Positions 1 through 7,058 of a stretch of DNA of 14,053 nt are shown in pieces. The position numbers and the translations under genes were made by a program. The notes below the pieces were generated by a model that made no database searches, had not been told where the DNA came from, and saw only the letters and a list, made by a program, of their open reading frames with translations. Source of the DNA: JBJXHB01 sp046160725 (GTDB lineage Bacteria > Pseudomonadota > Gammaproteobacteria > Burkholderiales > Burkholderiaceae_C); the NCBI GenBank assembly GCA_046160725.1, contig JBJXHB010000065.1, positions 1 to 14,053 on the forward strand, in the 5' to 3' direction. The number at the start of each line of letters is the position of its first letter. Positions within the stretch are counted from its first letter, which is position 1.

Positions 1-33
1 TGGACGGTCGGTGGTCAGGGACGTATCGCTCAT
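1..33 (-). CDS. Possible start of a third gene of the export operon (partial, 5' end only)
   Basis: On the minus strand an ATG at 33-31 opens a frame that reads MSDTSLTTDRP and runs off the window edge without a stop. It begins 71 bases after the stop of the Wzz-like gene and points the same way, so it is plausibly the next gene of the polysaccharide operon. There is only a weak purine run (AAGG) about ten bases upstream, and eleven codons are too few to identify a family. It could equally be a chance ATG in a spacer. Confidence 0.3.
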   Translation of the reverse strand, partial: MSDTSLTTDRP

Positions 34-104
34 TGCAGCGGCCTTGGGGATGGCGGTCCAGGCCCGATCAACGGCCGTGAACCGCGCCTTTGTCTTTGCG
101 TGGG

Positions 105-1202
105 TCAGATGCCTGCGGCCTCGACAAGGCTGGACTGCTGTCCCCGCTGGCGCCACTGCTGCCGCAGCACAAGGTGAAGCAGGACAAGGACCAATGCCGC
201 CACCCCGAAAATTCCTGCGACCCGTACCCGCCGCGGACCGGAACGCACCTCCGGAGGCTGAGCGGGGTCCACGACCTGAATGAGTCCACCTTCCCGACTC
301 TCGTCCAGGCGAGCCGACTCATACTGCCGCGCGAGAAGCTCGAACAGCGTCTCCTGATACTTGAACTCTCGGTACTTGCCGACATAGTCCGGCTTGTCCT
401 TGACGTCAGACAGCACTTCCTGCTGCGCCAACTGGGCTCGCAGAGCCGACAGGGCAGCCAGGGCGTTCTGCACCTCTGGGGCCTGGTCGGAGAGGTTTCG
501 TCGCATGGTCTGGAGGCGGACTTCTGCTGCGGTGGCCTCCGCTCTGAGCCTGGCATAGCCCTCCGCCATCGCCCTCGGCTCCGCCCTTAGGGTCGAGCCG
601 CTGAATCCGCTGCCCAGCAATGCCTGCTGGGAGGCGGCCAATCGATCCCGGGTCTGCTGAAGTTGCTGACCGAAGAACTGGCGCCGTTGCTGTGCCTCGG
701 TCAATGCCAGCTGCGACGTCAGGCGCCGCAATTCCTCGACGAAACGGTTGGCGATCGCTGCGGCACGCTCGGCGGACGTGTCATCGACTTCAATGCTGAC
801 CAGGCCATCCTTCCGTCCCACGGCAACTCGAACGCTGCGTTCGAGTGCCTCACGCGCCCGGGTTCGGTTCGGGCTGCCGTAGACCTCGACCAGCTTGAAC
901 GCATCAACCAGGCGATCCTCCACGGTCACGCTTTGCAGCAGCGCCACATACTGGTCTGCCGGTGTCCGGACAATGCCCGGCCCGGCCAGGGCCGACAAGG
1001 CGCCCAACTGGCTCAACGCCGCGATCGGCGACGGCTGTTGCTGGCTCGGTGGCAGGAACGTCGTGCGGGCGGTGTACACCGGCGGCACCAGGTGCATCAG
1101 CCCGTAGGTAACCAGCAGCACCAAGGCGGGCACGACGACCAGACGCCTCCAATGGGAGACGAGGAGTGGCAGCGTGCCATCAACACTGGCTGGGGCGCTC
1201 AC
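105..1202 (-). CDS. Wzz-type polysaccharide chain-length determinant / co-polymerase
   Basis: This 365-residue inner-membrane protein is predicted to control chain length or export of a surface polysaccharide together with the polymerase and the outer-membrane channel. It has the Wzz plan. A short cytoplasmic N-terminus is followed by a transmembrane helix at about 20-40 and a long periplasmic region. That region has Gln/Arg/Ala-rich coiled-coil stretches at about 140-195 and 205-265. A proline-containing segment (VDPAQPPEVRSGPRR, about 311-325) precedes a second helix at about 326-346. No Walker A/B motif or tyrosine-rich tail follows, so this is not a fused Wzc-type kinase. The start is GTG; the upstream codons of this frame offer no better start, and the ribosome binding site is weak. 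It lies 37 bases after the export-protein stop, which suggests one transcript. The family is clear; the exact polysaccharide is unknown. Confidence 0.85.
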   Translation of the reverse strand: MSAPASVDGTLPLLVSHWRRLVVVPALVLLVTYGLMHLVPPVYTARTTFLPPSQQQPSPIAALSQLGALSALAGPGIVRTPADQYVALLQSVTVEDRLVDAFKLVEVYGSPNRTRAREALERSVRVAVGRKDGLVSIEVDDTSAERAAAIANRFVEELRRLTSQLALTEAQQRRQFFGQQLQQTRDRLAASQQALLGSGFSGSTLRAEPRAMAEGYARLRAEATAAEVRLQTMRRNLSDQAPEVQNALAALSALRAQLAQQEVLSDVKDKPDYVGKYREFKYQETLFELLARQYESARLDESREGGLIQVVDPAQPPEVRSGPRRVRVAGIFGVAALVLVLLHLVLRQQWRQRGQQSSLVEAAGI

Positions 1203-1239
1203 CTGCTGTTGGCCCTGTACTTGAGTTGCGGCGCCATCT

Positions 1240-3054
1240 TCAGTTCCGGAACGTCTGGATTGCGGCCAGACCGAGGCCGAGTTGATAGAAGACCTGCGAC
1301 CAATCCTTCATCGATTGCACCAGCGACGTCTTGTTGGTCTCTTCGGGCACGAAGACGGTATCGCCGGGCAATGCGGGGATGGCGTCCAGGTTGGCCGTGT
1401 TGAACCAGCTGCTGCCCTGCCGCGCGCTGATGACGGTGCCGTTCGCGCGGATCACAAAGGTGCTTGCGCTGTCCGCCGAACGCGTGGATCCACCCGCCAG
1501 ACGGACGAAGTCGCCAAGCGTCCGGGCCTGTCCATGCAGGTAGCTGCCGGCATTGAAGACGCTGCCGAAGACGCCGACGGTCGTCGGCTTTGACGGCACA
1601 AACAGCCGGTCGCCATCCTCCAGCGCCAGGGCCGGCAGTTCCCCCCCCTCGATCGGGAGCTGCAACACAATTCGGCCGTCGGGTCGGATCGTCCGCATGC
1701 GTTCCAGCAGCCTGGCATTGGCAGCGCCTTGAGCCTGTGACTCTTCAGACGTGACGCCACGCTTGGACGCATCGGCACGGACCAGTTCAGCCTCAAGTTC
1801 GCGCAAGGCTCGATCGTAGTTTTCCTGCTGCGTGACGCGAACGCTCTGCCGGGTGAAGTGGGTGCCAAAGACAAAAGCCGCCTCGGTCAGTCCACCTGCC
1901 GCAGCGATCGCATCGGCCACCGTACTGTCCGCAGGCAGCACATAGTCCCCGGCCTTGCGCACCTCGCCCTCAACCCGAACGCGCTTGTTTTGCTGACGTG
2001 TGGAGAGTGCGCTGTCAACCGCGCTGAACACGCGCACCAAGTCGCCCTGCGCCAGGGCAGACGATGCTCCCTCGGGAAGCGCCACCTGGACAACGCGCTG
2101 CGCCTTGCGCTCGTCAAGCCGCTCAATCGACACCCTTGTCCGGTCGGCTACCGGGTTGAACCCGCCGGACCAACGCAACAGGTCGCTGAGCGTCTCGCCT
2201 GCGCGCATCTCGAAGATCGCTTGATGGTTGACGCTGCCGCGGAGCGCGACCTGGGGCCCCACCGGATGCACGTGGATGACGTCTTCCGGCTGAAGCATCA
2301 CATCGCCCGACCGGGCGCCGTTGACGATGAAGTCATAAAGATCCATCCGCGTCACCGTTGCGCCGCCACGCCGTAGCTCAATTGCCCTGAAACTCCCGCT
2401 GGACGCTGGTCCACCGGCCCGGACCAGCGCGGACATCACGGTTGACAGCGCCGATACCGAATAGGCACCAGGACGCTGCACGAACCCGGTGACAAAGACC
2501 CGAATGCCCCGCAGGCGGCCGAGCGACGTGCTGACCTGAAAGTTCTTGAATGTCTGCGCCGCTCGGCGCTGGATGACGTCGGTCAGATCCGATAGCCGTA
2601 CACCGGCCACCATGACCGGGCCGACGCGCGGAATGGTGATGCGGCCGGATCGGTCCACCACAAGAAACAGGTCAGCCTCGACAGCTCCCCACATCGTCAC
2701 CTGGACTTCGTCCCCCTGCGCGACGAGGTAATCGGAGGGAACCACCGGGTTGTGGTCATTGGCCGATGCGGACAACTCGTTCATCAGGCCTGCACCGAAG
2801 CGCATCACCCCTGTGAACGTCTCGAACTCGGTCGCCGTCGGCAGCGGTAGGCGAGCGGCTGGCGAATCCGGCGGCCGCGCCGGGTTGGTGCTGGCGCTGC
2901 GCAGGAGTTCAGAGGAAGGATTGCGCAGGACGATGGGGCCCTGGCCAGCGGTGGCGCGATCCTGGATGTCGGCCGCCTGCCCCTGGGCTGCTGATTCGGC
3001 CATGAGACCCAGCACGCAGAGGACGGCAAAGGCCACACGATCGGGTAGGCGCAT
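1240..3054 (-). CDS. Polysaccharide export protein with repeated SLBB domains (Wza/OPX family)
   Basis: This 604-residue exported protein is predicted to form the periplasmic/outer-membrane conduit for an exopolysaccharide. The chosen ATG gives an N-terminal signal peptide (RVAFAVLCVLGLMAESAAQG, about 6-25) with no lipobox cysteine, so signal peptidase I cleavage is expected. A longer open frame begins 75 codons upstream but is Arg-rich and lacks signal character. Residues about 105-180 match the Poly_export domain (SDYLVAQGDEVQVTMWG, then RSGRITIPRVGPV). SLBB-like beta-grasp units follow at about 184-265, 268-345, 357-400 and 490-570, each with a G-x-V-x-x-P/A-G-x-Y type core such as VTGFVQRPGAYSV and VEGEVRKAGDYVL. 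A charged helical insert lies at 405-460. The four-unit layout is longer than classical Wza and resembles large OPX proteins. It is the first gene of the minus-strand operon and is followed by the Wzz-like gene. Confidence 0.88.
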   Translation of the reverse strand: MRLPDRVAFAVLCVLGLMAESAAQGQAADIQDRATAGQGPIVLRNPSSELLRSASTNPARPPDSPAARLPLPTATEFETFTGVMRFGAGLMNELSASANDHNPVVPSDYLVAQGDEVQVTMWGAVEADLFLVVDRSGRITIPRVGPVMVAGVRLSDLTDVIQRRAAQTFKNFQVSTSLGRLRGIRVFVTGFVQRPGAYSVSALSTVMSALVRAGGPASSGSFRAIELRRGGATVTRMDLYDFIVNGARSGDVMLQPEDVIHVHPVGPQVALRGSVNHQAIFEMRAGETLSDLLRWSGGFNPVADRTRVSIERLDERKAQRVVQVALPEGASSALAQGDLVRVFSAVDSALSTRQQNKRVRVEGEVRKAGDYVLPADSTVADAIAAAGGLTEAAFVFGTHFTRQSVRVTQQENYDRALRELEAELVRADASKRGVTSEESQAQGAANARLLERMRTIRPDGRIVLQLPIEGGELPALALEDGDRLFVPSKPTTVGVFGSVFNAGSYLHGQARTLGDFVRLAGGSTRSADSASTFVIRANGTVISARQGSSWFNTANLDAIPALPGDTVFVPEETNKTSLVQSMKDWSQVFYQLGLGLAAIQTFRN

Positions 3055-3139
3055 GAGCGAGCGGCGGTCAGGATCACGGTTGCGGGCCGCCTTCCGGCGG
3101 GTGGGCCGAACGCACCAACGTCGGCCCAGGCAGCTCGCG

Positions 3140-3145
3140 ATTGTA
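3140..3145 (-). promoter_or_regulatory. Candidate -10 box for the export operon
   Basis: Read on the minus strand, the hexamer is TACAAT (5 of 6 to the sigma-70 -10 consensus), about 85 bases upstream of the export-protein ATG. I see no good -35 hexamer at 16-18 bases spacing, so this may be an activator-dependent promoter or a chance match. Confidence 0.3.
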
Positions 3146-3188
3146 TGGGCGGCCCCTCTCGACTTAGGGCGCCTGACCGATCGAGGAC

Positions 3189-3194
3189 GATAAT
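3189..3194 (+). promoter_or_regulatory. Candidate -10 box for rhlE
   Basis: GATAAT lies 42 bases before the rhlE ATG and would give a leader of about 36 nucleotides. The -35 region is poor. The 182-bp spacer 3055-3236 between the divergent genes otherwise holds only a small GC hairpin (CCGCC/GGCGG arms, 3087-3100) and no further gene that I can support. Confidence 0.35.
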
Positions 3195-3236
3195 GCCGGC
3201 CGCGTTCGACGCTTCGGCGCGGCAACCGGCCCCTCC

Positions 3237-4712
3237 ATGCAGACTGACATTCCGTCCGACCCTTCGCGTTTCGACACACTCGCCCTAGACCCCAAGCTGC
3301 TGCGCGCGGTGGCCGAGTCCGGCTACACCGCCATGACCCCGATCCAGGCCCAGGCCATCCCGGTCGTGCTGGCCGGGCGGGACATCATGGGCGCGGCACA
3401 GACGGGTACTGGCAAGACCGCTGCCTTCACGTTGCCATTGCTTCAGCGCATGCTGCGCCACGAGAACGCCAGCGTGTCTCCGGCCCGGCATCCGGTGCGG
3501 GCGCTGGTGCTGGCTCCGACCCGTGAATTGGCGGACCAGGTGGCCGACAACGTGGCCAAGTACGCCAAGCACACCCAGTTGCGGTCGGTCGTGGTGTTTG
3601 GCGGCGTGGACATGAAGCCGCAGACGCAGGAACTGCGTCGTGGGGTGGAGGTGCTGATCGCCACGCCGGGCCGGCTGCTGGACCATATCGAGTCCAAGAA
3701 CTGCGCGCTGCACCAGGTTGAGTACGTGGTGCTGGACGAGGCCGACCGCATGCTGGACATCGGCTTCCTACCGGACCTGCAGCGCATCCTGTCGTTCCTG
3801 CCCAAGCAGCGTCAGACCCTGCTGTTCTCTGCCACGTTCTCACCGGATATCAAGCGACTCGCCCAGAGCTACCTGCAGGACCCGGTGACCGTCGAGGTGG
3901 CGAGGGCCAACAGCACCGCCACCACGGTGGAGCAGCATTTCTATCGGGTCGCCGACGAGGACAAGCGCCGGGCGATCCGGGGCCTGTTGCGCAGCCGCCA
4001 GATCGGCCAGGCGCTGATCTTTGTCAACTCCAAGCTCGGCGCGGCCCGGCTGGCCCGAGCCTTTGAGCGCGACGGCCTGAACACGACCGCCCTGCACGGC
4101 GACAAGTCACAGGACGAGCGCCTGAAGGCCCTGGAGGCTTTCAAGCGTGGCGACGTGGACCTGATGGTGGCCACCGATGTCGCGGCCCGCGGACTGGACA
4201 TCGCCGACCTGCCGGCGGTCTTCAATTTCAATGTGCCGTTCCATGCGGAGGACTACATCCATCGCATCGGCCGCACCGGGCGGGCCGGCGCCAGCGGCCT
4301 GGCCATCACGCTGGTCGACCGCGACGAGGTGCGGCAGGTCGGCGAGATCGAGCGCCTGATCAAGCGCAAGATCGAGATCGAGGCGCTGGAGCTGGACGAC
4401 GAGCGGCCGATGCGTGCGCCGCGGCGCAGCCGCGACGAAGACGACGACCGGCCTGCCGACCCAGTGGTCGAGCGGCGTGACGAGCGCCCGGCGCGAGCGC
4501 CGCGTAGCGAGCCGGTGGCAGCCACTCGGCCGCAGCCGGCCAGGGCGCCCGCTGGTGACCCCTTCTTTGACCGGCCCTACGAGGCCATCACCGATGCGGC
4601 CGCGGCGCCGAGCTGGGAATCGGCCGCGCGTTCAACCGCGTCGACCCGTGTGCCCACGCCCAACATCCGGCCCAAGCGCAAGGTGGCTGCCCTGTTGGGC
4701 GGCAAGGCCTGA
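3237..4712 (+). CDS. rhlE: DEAD-box ATP-dependent RNA helicase, RhlE type
   Basis: This 491-residue cytoplasmic RNA helicase is predicted to unwind or remodel RNA in ribosome assembly and RNA turnover. All core motifs are visible: the Q-motif region (F12 to Q37), motif I AQTGTGKT (54-61), Ia APTREL (93-98), TPGR (143-146), II DEAD (167-170), III SAT (198-200), IV LIFVNS (260-265), V around ATDVAARGLDI (312-322) and VI HRIGRTGR (342-349). Residues after about 385 form an Arg/Asp/Pro/Ala-rich disordered tail ending in a basic RPKRKVAALLGGKA segment, as in betaproteobacterial RhlE proteins. The tail is RNA-binding-like and poorly constrained. The ATG lacks an obvious Shine-Dalgarno sequence. The gene stands alone, divergent from the export operon and convergent with the methyltransferase. 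Assignment to RhlE rather than DbpA or SrmB rests on overall sequence character. Confidence 0.93.
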   Translation: MQTDIPSDPSRFDTLALDPKLLRAVAESGYTAMTPIQAQAIPVVLAGRDIMGAAQTGTGKTAAFTLPLLQRMLRHENASVSPARHPVRALVLAPTRELADQVADNVAKYAKHTQLRSVVVFGGVDMKPQTQELRRGVEVLIATPGRLLDHIESKNCALHQVEYVVLDEADRMLDIGFLPDLQRILSFLPKQRQTLLFSATFSPDIKRLAQSYLQDPVTVEVARANSTATTVEQHFYRVADEDKRRAIRGLLRSRQIGQALIFVNSKLGAARLARAFERDGLNTTALHGDKSQDERLKALEAFKRGDVDLMVATDVAARGLDIADLPAVFNFNVPFHAEDYIHRIGRTGRAGASGLAITLVDRDEVRQVGEIERLIKRKIEIEALELDDERPMRAPRRSRDEDDDRPADPVVERRDERPARAPRSEPVAATRPQPARAPAGDPFFDRPYEAITDAAAAPSWESAARSTASTRVPTPNIRPKRKVAALLGGKA

Positions 4713-4759
4713 CCTTTGTAGCGCCGTGTCCCGTGACGGGCCCGGCTGACGGTCAGGCC
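4706..4759. terminator. Possible bidirectional terminator between convergent genes
   Basis: Perfect 9-base arms GGCCTGACC (4706-4714) and GGTCAGGCC (4751-4759) contain the TGA stops of rhlE and of the methyltransferase on the opposite strand. The 36-base interior holds a second hairpin, CCCGT-G-ACGGG (4730-4740), flanked by GCCG/CGGC (4723-4726 and 4743-4746). No run of T follows on either strand, so it is not a textbook intrinsic terminator. It may instead act as an RNA 3' end stabiliser or simply reflect symmetric gene ends. Confidence 0.45.
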
Positions 4760-5523
4760 AGCCAGCAGAACACGGCCGGCAGCCTGGATGGCCATTGCGG
4801 TGGCGATCGCCGCCAGTGCGCAACCGATGCGCAGCGATTGAAGCCACCATCCATGGTCAGACCACAACTGACCGAAAGACGCGTGTCCGGCGCCAGTGTG
4901 GCGACCAGCGCGGCCATCAGCGCCGCATTGCGGTAGGGTGTCTCGATGCAGATCTGGGTGCAACCGTCTCGCCGGGACGCCGCTTCCAGGGACCGGATGC
5001 GGGCCACGCGTTCGTCCCCCTCTGTCGGCAGGTAGCCCACGAACATGAACCGCTGCCCCTGAAGGCCGCTGGCGGCCAGGGCCAGCAGCAGGGCGCTCGG
5101 GCCGGGCAGTGCCTCGACCAGGATGCCGGCCTCATGTGCGGCGCGCACCAGGGCCGCGCCCGGGTCTGCGACGGCTGGCAGGCCTGCCTCGCTGAGCAGC
5201 GCGATGTCCGCGCCCAGCGCGGCCGGCTCCAGAAGCCTTGCCCACTGGCTCGATTCAATCGCCCGGCCCGAGCCCTTGGGCGGCCGGGGCATTTCGACGA
5301 TGGACAGAGACTGCAAGGGGCTCGACAAAGGCGTCGTCACCGACACCCGCGCCAGGAATGCCCGGGCGGATTTCGCGTCCTCCACCACCCAATGCCGGAT
5401 GCGAGCGGCGCGTTGCAGCAAGGCCAGTGGCAGGACATCGGACAGGTCGCCTGGCGACGCGGCACCCAGGTCGAGGGCGTTCGGCATCAGCACCAGCGTA
5501 CCGGTAGTACCAGGTCCGCTCAT
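4753..5523 (-). CDS. RsmI-like SAM-dependent methyltransferase (tetrapyrrole methylase fold)
   Basis: This 256-residue protein is related to 16S rRNA (cytidine-1402-2'-O)-methyltransferase RsmI. The central section is diagnostic: ALLSEAGLPAVADPGAALVR (108-127), an EALPGPSALL loop (137-146) and RFMFVGYLP (158-166), which correspond to the SAM-binding and dimer elements of that family. ETPYRN at 194-199 also fits. The N-terminus is unusual: canonical RsmI opens with a glycine-rich VATPIGN motif, while this protein has GTLVLMPNALDLG and a long insert before residue 100. That pattern suggests the shorter RsmI paralogue often found next to maf in Burkholderiales rather than the canonical enzyme, so I leave the symbol blank; its substrate is an inference. 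The ATG overlaps the maf stop by four bases (ATGA), indicating translational coupling. The C-terminus is complete at about the expected length. Confidence 0.8.
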   Translation of the reverse strand: MSGPGTTGTLVLMPNALDLGAASPGDLSDVLPLALLQRAARIRHWVVEDAKSARAFLARVSVTTPLSSPLQSLSIVEMPRPPKGSGRAIESSQWARLLEPAALGADIALLSEAGLPAVADPGAALVRAAHEAGILVEALPGPSALLLALAASGLQGQRFMFVGYLPTEGDERVARIRSLEAASRRDGCTQICIETPYRNAALMAALVATLAPDTRLSVSCGLTMDGGFNRCASVAHWRRSPPQWPSRLPAVFCWLA

Positions 5524-6122
5524 GGGGCGAGGCGGTGGCCCAGGACGTCGATGCCGGCCTGGCGCAGCATGTCGGCGGTGCGGATCAGTGGCAGCCCGAT
5601 CAAGGCTGTCGGGTCGTCAGAGTGGATGGCCTGCAGCAAGGCGATGCCAAGGGACTCGCACTTGGCGCTGCCGGCGCAGTCATAGGGCTGTTCCTGCAAC
5701 AGGTAGCTCTCGATTTCCGCGTCAGACAGGTGGCGAAAGTGCACACGGACCGACACCAGAAAATGCGCCTCGAAACTGCGGTCCCCTCGACAGACGGCGA
5801 CCGCGGTCTGGAAGACCACCTCGCGCCCGCTCATGGAGCGCAGCTGTGCTGTGGCGCGCTCGTGGGTGTAGGGCTTGCCGATCGGCTCGCCGTTGAGATC
5901 GGCCACCTGGTCCGATCCAATCACCACCGCTTCCGGCTCCAGGCGGGCGACTGCGCGGGCCTTGGCCAGCGCCAGCCGTTGGGCAAGCGCCGCCGGTGTC
6001 TCGTCGGCCATAGGCGACTCATCGACCAACGGCGGCTGCACCTCGAAAGGCCAGCGCAAACGCTCCAGCAACTCGCGCCGGTAACGCGAGGTGGAGGCCA
6101 GGATCAACCGCGGTTGCGACAC
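5520..6122 (-). CDS. maf: Maf-family nucleoside triphosphate pyrophosphatase (YceF type)
   Basis: This 200-residue cytoplasmic house-cleaning enzyme hydrolyses a (modified) nucleoside triphosphate to the monophosphate; YceF-type members prefer 7-methyl-GTP. Visible signatures are LASTSRYRRELLERL (8-22), the family's opening loop; the DES segment (34-36); IGSDQV (68-73), containing the catalytic aspartate; IGKP (81-84); and the C-terminal GSAKCESLGIALL (151-163) and ALIGLPL (173-179). The YRRELL and GSDQV wording fits YceF rather than the dTTP/UTP-specific YhdE group. Translation starts at GTG (6122-6120). The gene is divergent from yceD with a 45-bp gap and overlaps the methyltransferase by four bases, so the two form one unit. 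The family call is firm; substrate preference is inferred from motif wording. Confidence 0.92.
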   Translation of the reverse strand: MSQPRLILASTSRYRRELLERLRWPFEVQPPLVDESPMADETPAALAQRLALAKARAVARLEPEAVVIGSDQVADLNGEPIGKPYTHERATAQLRSMSGREVVFQTAVAVCRGDRSFEAHFLVSVRVHFRHLSDAEIESYLLQEQPYDCAGSAKCESLGIALLQAIHSDDPTALIGLPLIRTADMLRQAGIDVLGHRLAP

Positions 6123-6123
6123 G

Positions 6124-6137
6124 GGGACGATTGTCCC
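6124..6137. promoter_or_regulatory. Dyad in the maf/yceD divergent promoter region
   Basis: GGGAC (6124-6128) and GTCCC (6133-6137) flank GATT. The dyad overlaps the candidate yceD -35 hexamer (6131-6136) and, on the minus strand, a weak maf -10 hexamer GACAAT (6135-6130). It could be an operator controlling both directions, but a 5-base arm in GC-rich DNA is weak evidence. Confidence 0.25.
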
Positions 6138-6160
6138 ATCGGCCAGGGCGCACCTTAAAC
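6131..6160 (+). promoter_or_regulatory. Candidate yceD promoter, possibly giving a leaderless mRNA
   Basis: TTGTCC (6131-6136) and TTAAAC (6155-6160), 18 bases apart, make a moderate sigma-70 promoter. The expected start site would lie at or next to the A of the yceD ATG at 6168. No Shine-Dalgarno sequence is present in the remaining bases, which agrees with leaderless translation but does not prove it. Confidence 0.4.
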
Positions 6161-6167
6161 TGACCGC

Positions 6168-6716
6168 ATGACGAGCAAGACCTTCGACCCTCGACGCCTC
6201 GACGTGTTGGCATTTGCCGCCGCCGGTGCTCGTCTGCAGGGTGCCGAGCCCATGCTCCAGTTGGCTCGCCTGGCGGCCACGCAGGATGCAGCCGCCGATG
6301 CGGGGGGCAAGGTGTCATGGTCGGTGCAGGGCAGCAAGCGCGAGCGGGAGGGTTTGGAGGCCGAGCATTGGCTGCATATCCAGGCAGATGCCACGGTCCA
6401 GCCCACTTGCCAGCGCTGTCTGCAACCGCTGCCCATTGCATTGCGGGTGGATGTCCGCGTCCGCTTCGTGCGTGACGAGCGGCAGGCGGAGGAACTCGAT
6501 GCGCAGAGCGATGACTACGATGTCCTGGCCGCGACGGGGCGCGAAGATCTGCTCGACCTGATCGAGGACGAGTTGTTGCTGCAGTTGCCCTTTGCGCCGC
6601 TCCACGACGTCTGCCCGCAGTCGCTGCGGCAGCCGTCGGCCGCCGCCTTGCCGCCCAGCGATGCAGCGCAGGCGCCCCATCCCTTCGCGGCCTTGAAGGG
6701 CTGGAAGCCCGGCTGA
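6168..6716 (+). CDS. yceD: YceD/DUF177 family 23S rRNA accumulation protein
   Basis: This 182-residue cytoplasmic protein belongs to the family needed for normal 23S rRNA accumulation and found almost always immediately upstream of rpmF. It shows a QPTCQRC motif (C81 and C84), an acidic stretch after DERQAEELDAQ (103-113), then EDLLDLIEDELLLQLPFAPLHDVC (126-149). The C-terminus ends HPFAALKGWK. The same blocks occur in E. coli YceD (ECQRCGKPF, DLLAMVEDEIILALPVVPVHD, NPFAVL). The paired cysteines and C149 could bind metal, but this is not shown. It is the first gene of the long plus-strand run, 132 bases before rpmF and divergent from maf. The start is the only sensible ATG, although no ribosome binding site precedes it. 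Confidence 0.93.
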   Translation: MTSKTFDPRRLDVLAFAAAGARLQGAEPMLQLARLAATQDAAADAGGKVSWSVQGSKREREGLEAEHWLHIQADATVQPTCQRCLQPLPIALRVDVRVRFVRDERQAEELDAQSDDYDVLAATGREDLLDLIEDELLLQLPFAPLHDVCPQSLRQPSAAALPPSDAAQAPHPFAALKGWKPG

Positions 6717-6723
6717 GCCTCGC

Positions 6724-6732
6724 TGCTACAAT
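6724..6732 (+). promoter_or_regulatory. Extended -10 promoter for rpmF
   Basis: TG (6724-6725), one base, then TACAAT (6727-6732) forms an extended -10 element eight bases after the yceD stop. The -35 position at the usual spacing is poor (GGAAGC), as is common for extended -10 promoters. Transcription would begin near 6739, leaving a leader of about 110 nucleotides before rpmF. Confidence 0.5.
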
Positions 6733-6778
6733 CTGCGCCTTTTGCCGGCCTGGGCTGCATCATGCGCCTGTCCGGCAT

Positions 6779-6835
6779 GGCTGCCGCCGCAGCCCGTGGC
6801 CACCAGGGTCCGCGGGCGCGCACCCGGCGGCGCCC
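6779..6835 (+). promoter_or_regulatory. Structured rpmF leader: two hairpins before the ribosome binding site
   Basis: The first hairpin has arms GGCTGC (6779-6784) and GCAGCC (6789-6794) around a CGCC loop. The second has arms GGGCGC (6814-6819) and GCGCCC (6830-6835) around ten bases, and it ends two bases before the AGGAGA ribosome binding site (6837-6842). The position invites translational or autogenous control, but high GC makes chance hairpins likely. The leader also stays open in the rpmF frame from an ATG at 6762; that extension is Arg/Ala-rich and unlike bL32. Confidence 0.35.
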
Positions 6836-6848
6836 CAGGAGAATCCCC

Positions 6849-7031
6849 ATGGCCGTTCAACAGAACAAGAAGTCGCCTTCCAAGCGCGGCATGCACCGCT
6901 CGCACAATGCGTTGACCACCCCGGGCACGGCTATCGAGCCAACCACCGGCGAGGTCCACCTGCGCCACCACATCAGCCCGACCGGCTTCTATCGGGGCCG
7001 CAAGGTCCTGAAGACCAAGTCTGACTCCTGA
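6849..7031 (+). CDS. rpmF: 50S ribosomal protein bL32
   Basis: This 60-residue structural protein of the large ribosomal subunit starts MAVQQNKKSPSKRGMHRSHN and ends in a basic GFYRGRKVLKTK segment, the standard proteobacterial bL32 sequence. There are no cysteines, so it is the zinc-free form. The start is fixed by the conserved N-terminus and by a good AGGAGA Shine-Dalgarno sequence six bases upstream; an in-frame ATG 29 codons earlier is rejected. It follows yceD, as in most proteobacteria, and precedes plsX by 118 bases. A dedicated extended -10 promoter is suggested upstream, which would help meet the high demand for a ribosomal protein. Confidence 0.97.
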   Translation: MAVQQNKKSPSKRGMHRSHNALTTPGTAIEPTTGEVHLRHHISPTGFYRGRKVLKTKSDS

Positions 7032-7058
7032 TCGACTTTCCGCTGGGCGCGGTTCATC

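Noticed and set aside
3055..3279. A 75-codon N-terminal extension of the export protein
   Set aside because: The extension is Arg-rich, overlaps rhlE, and would bury the signal peptide that begins at the ATG at 3054.
6762..6848. A 29-codon N-terminal extension of bL32
   Set aside because: bL32 starts MAVQQNK in proteobacteria and the AGGAGA site is placed for that ATG; the extension is low-complexity Arg/Ala.
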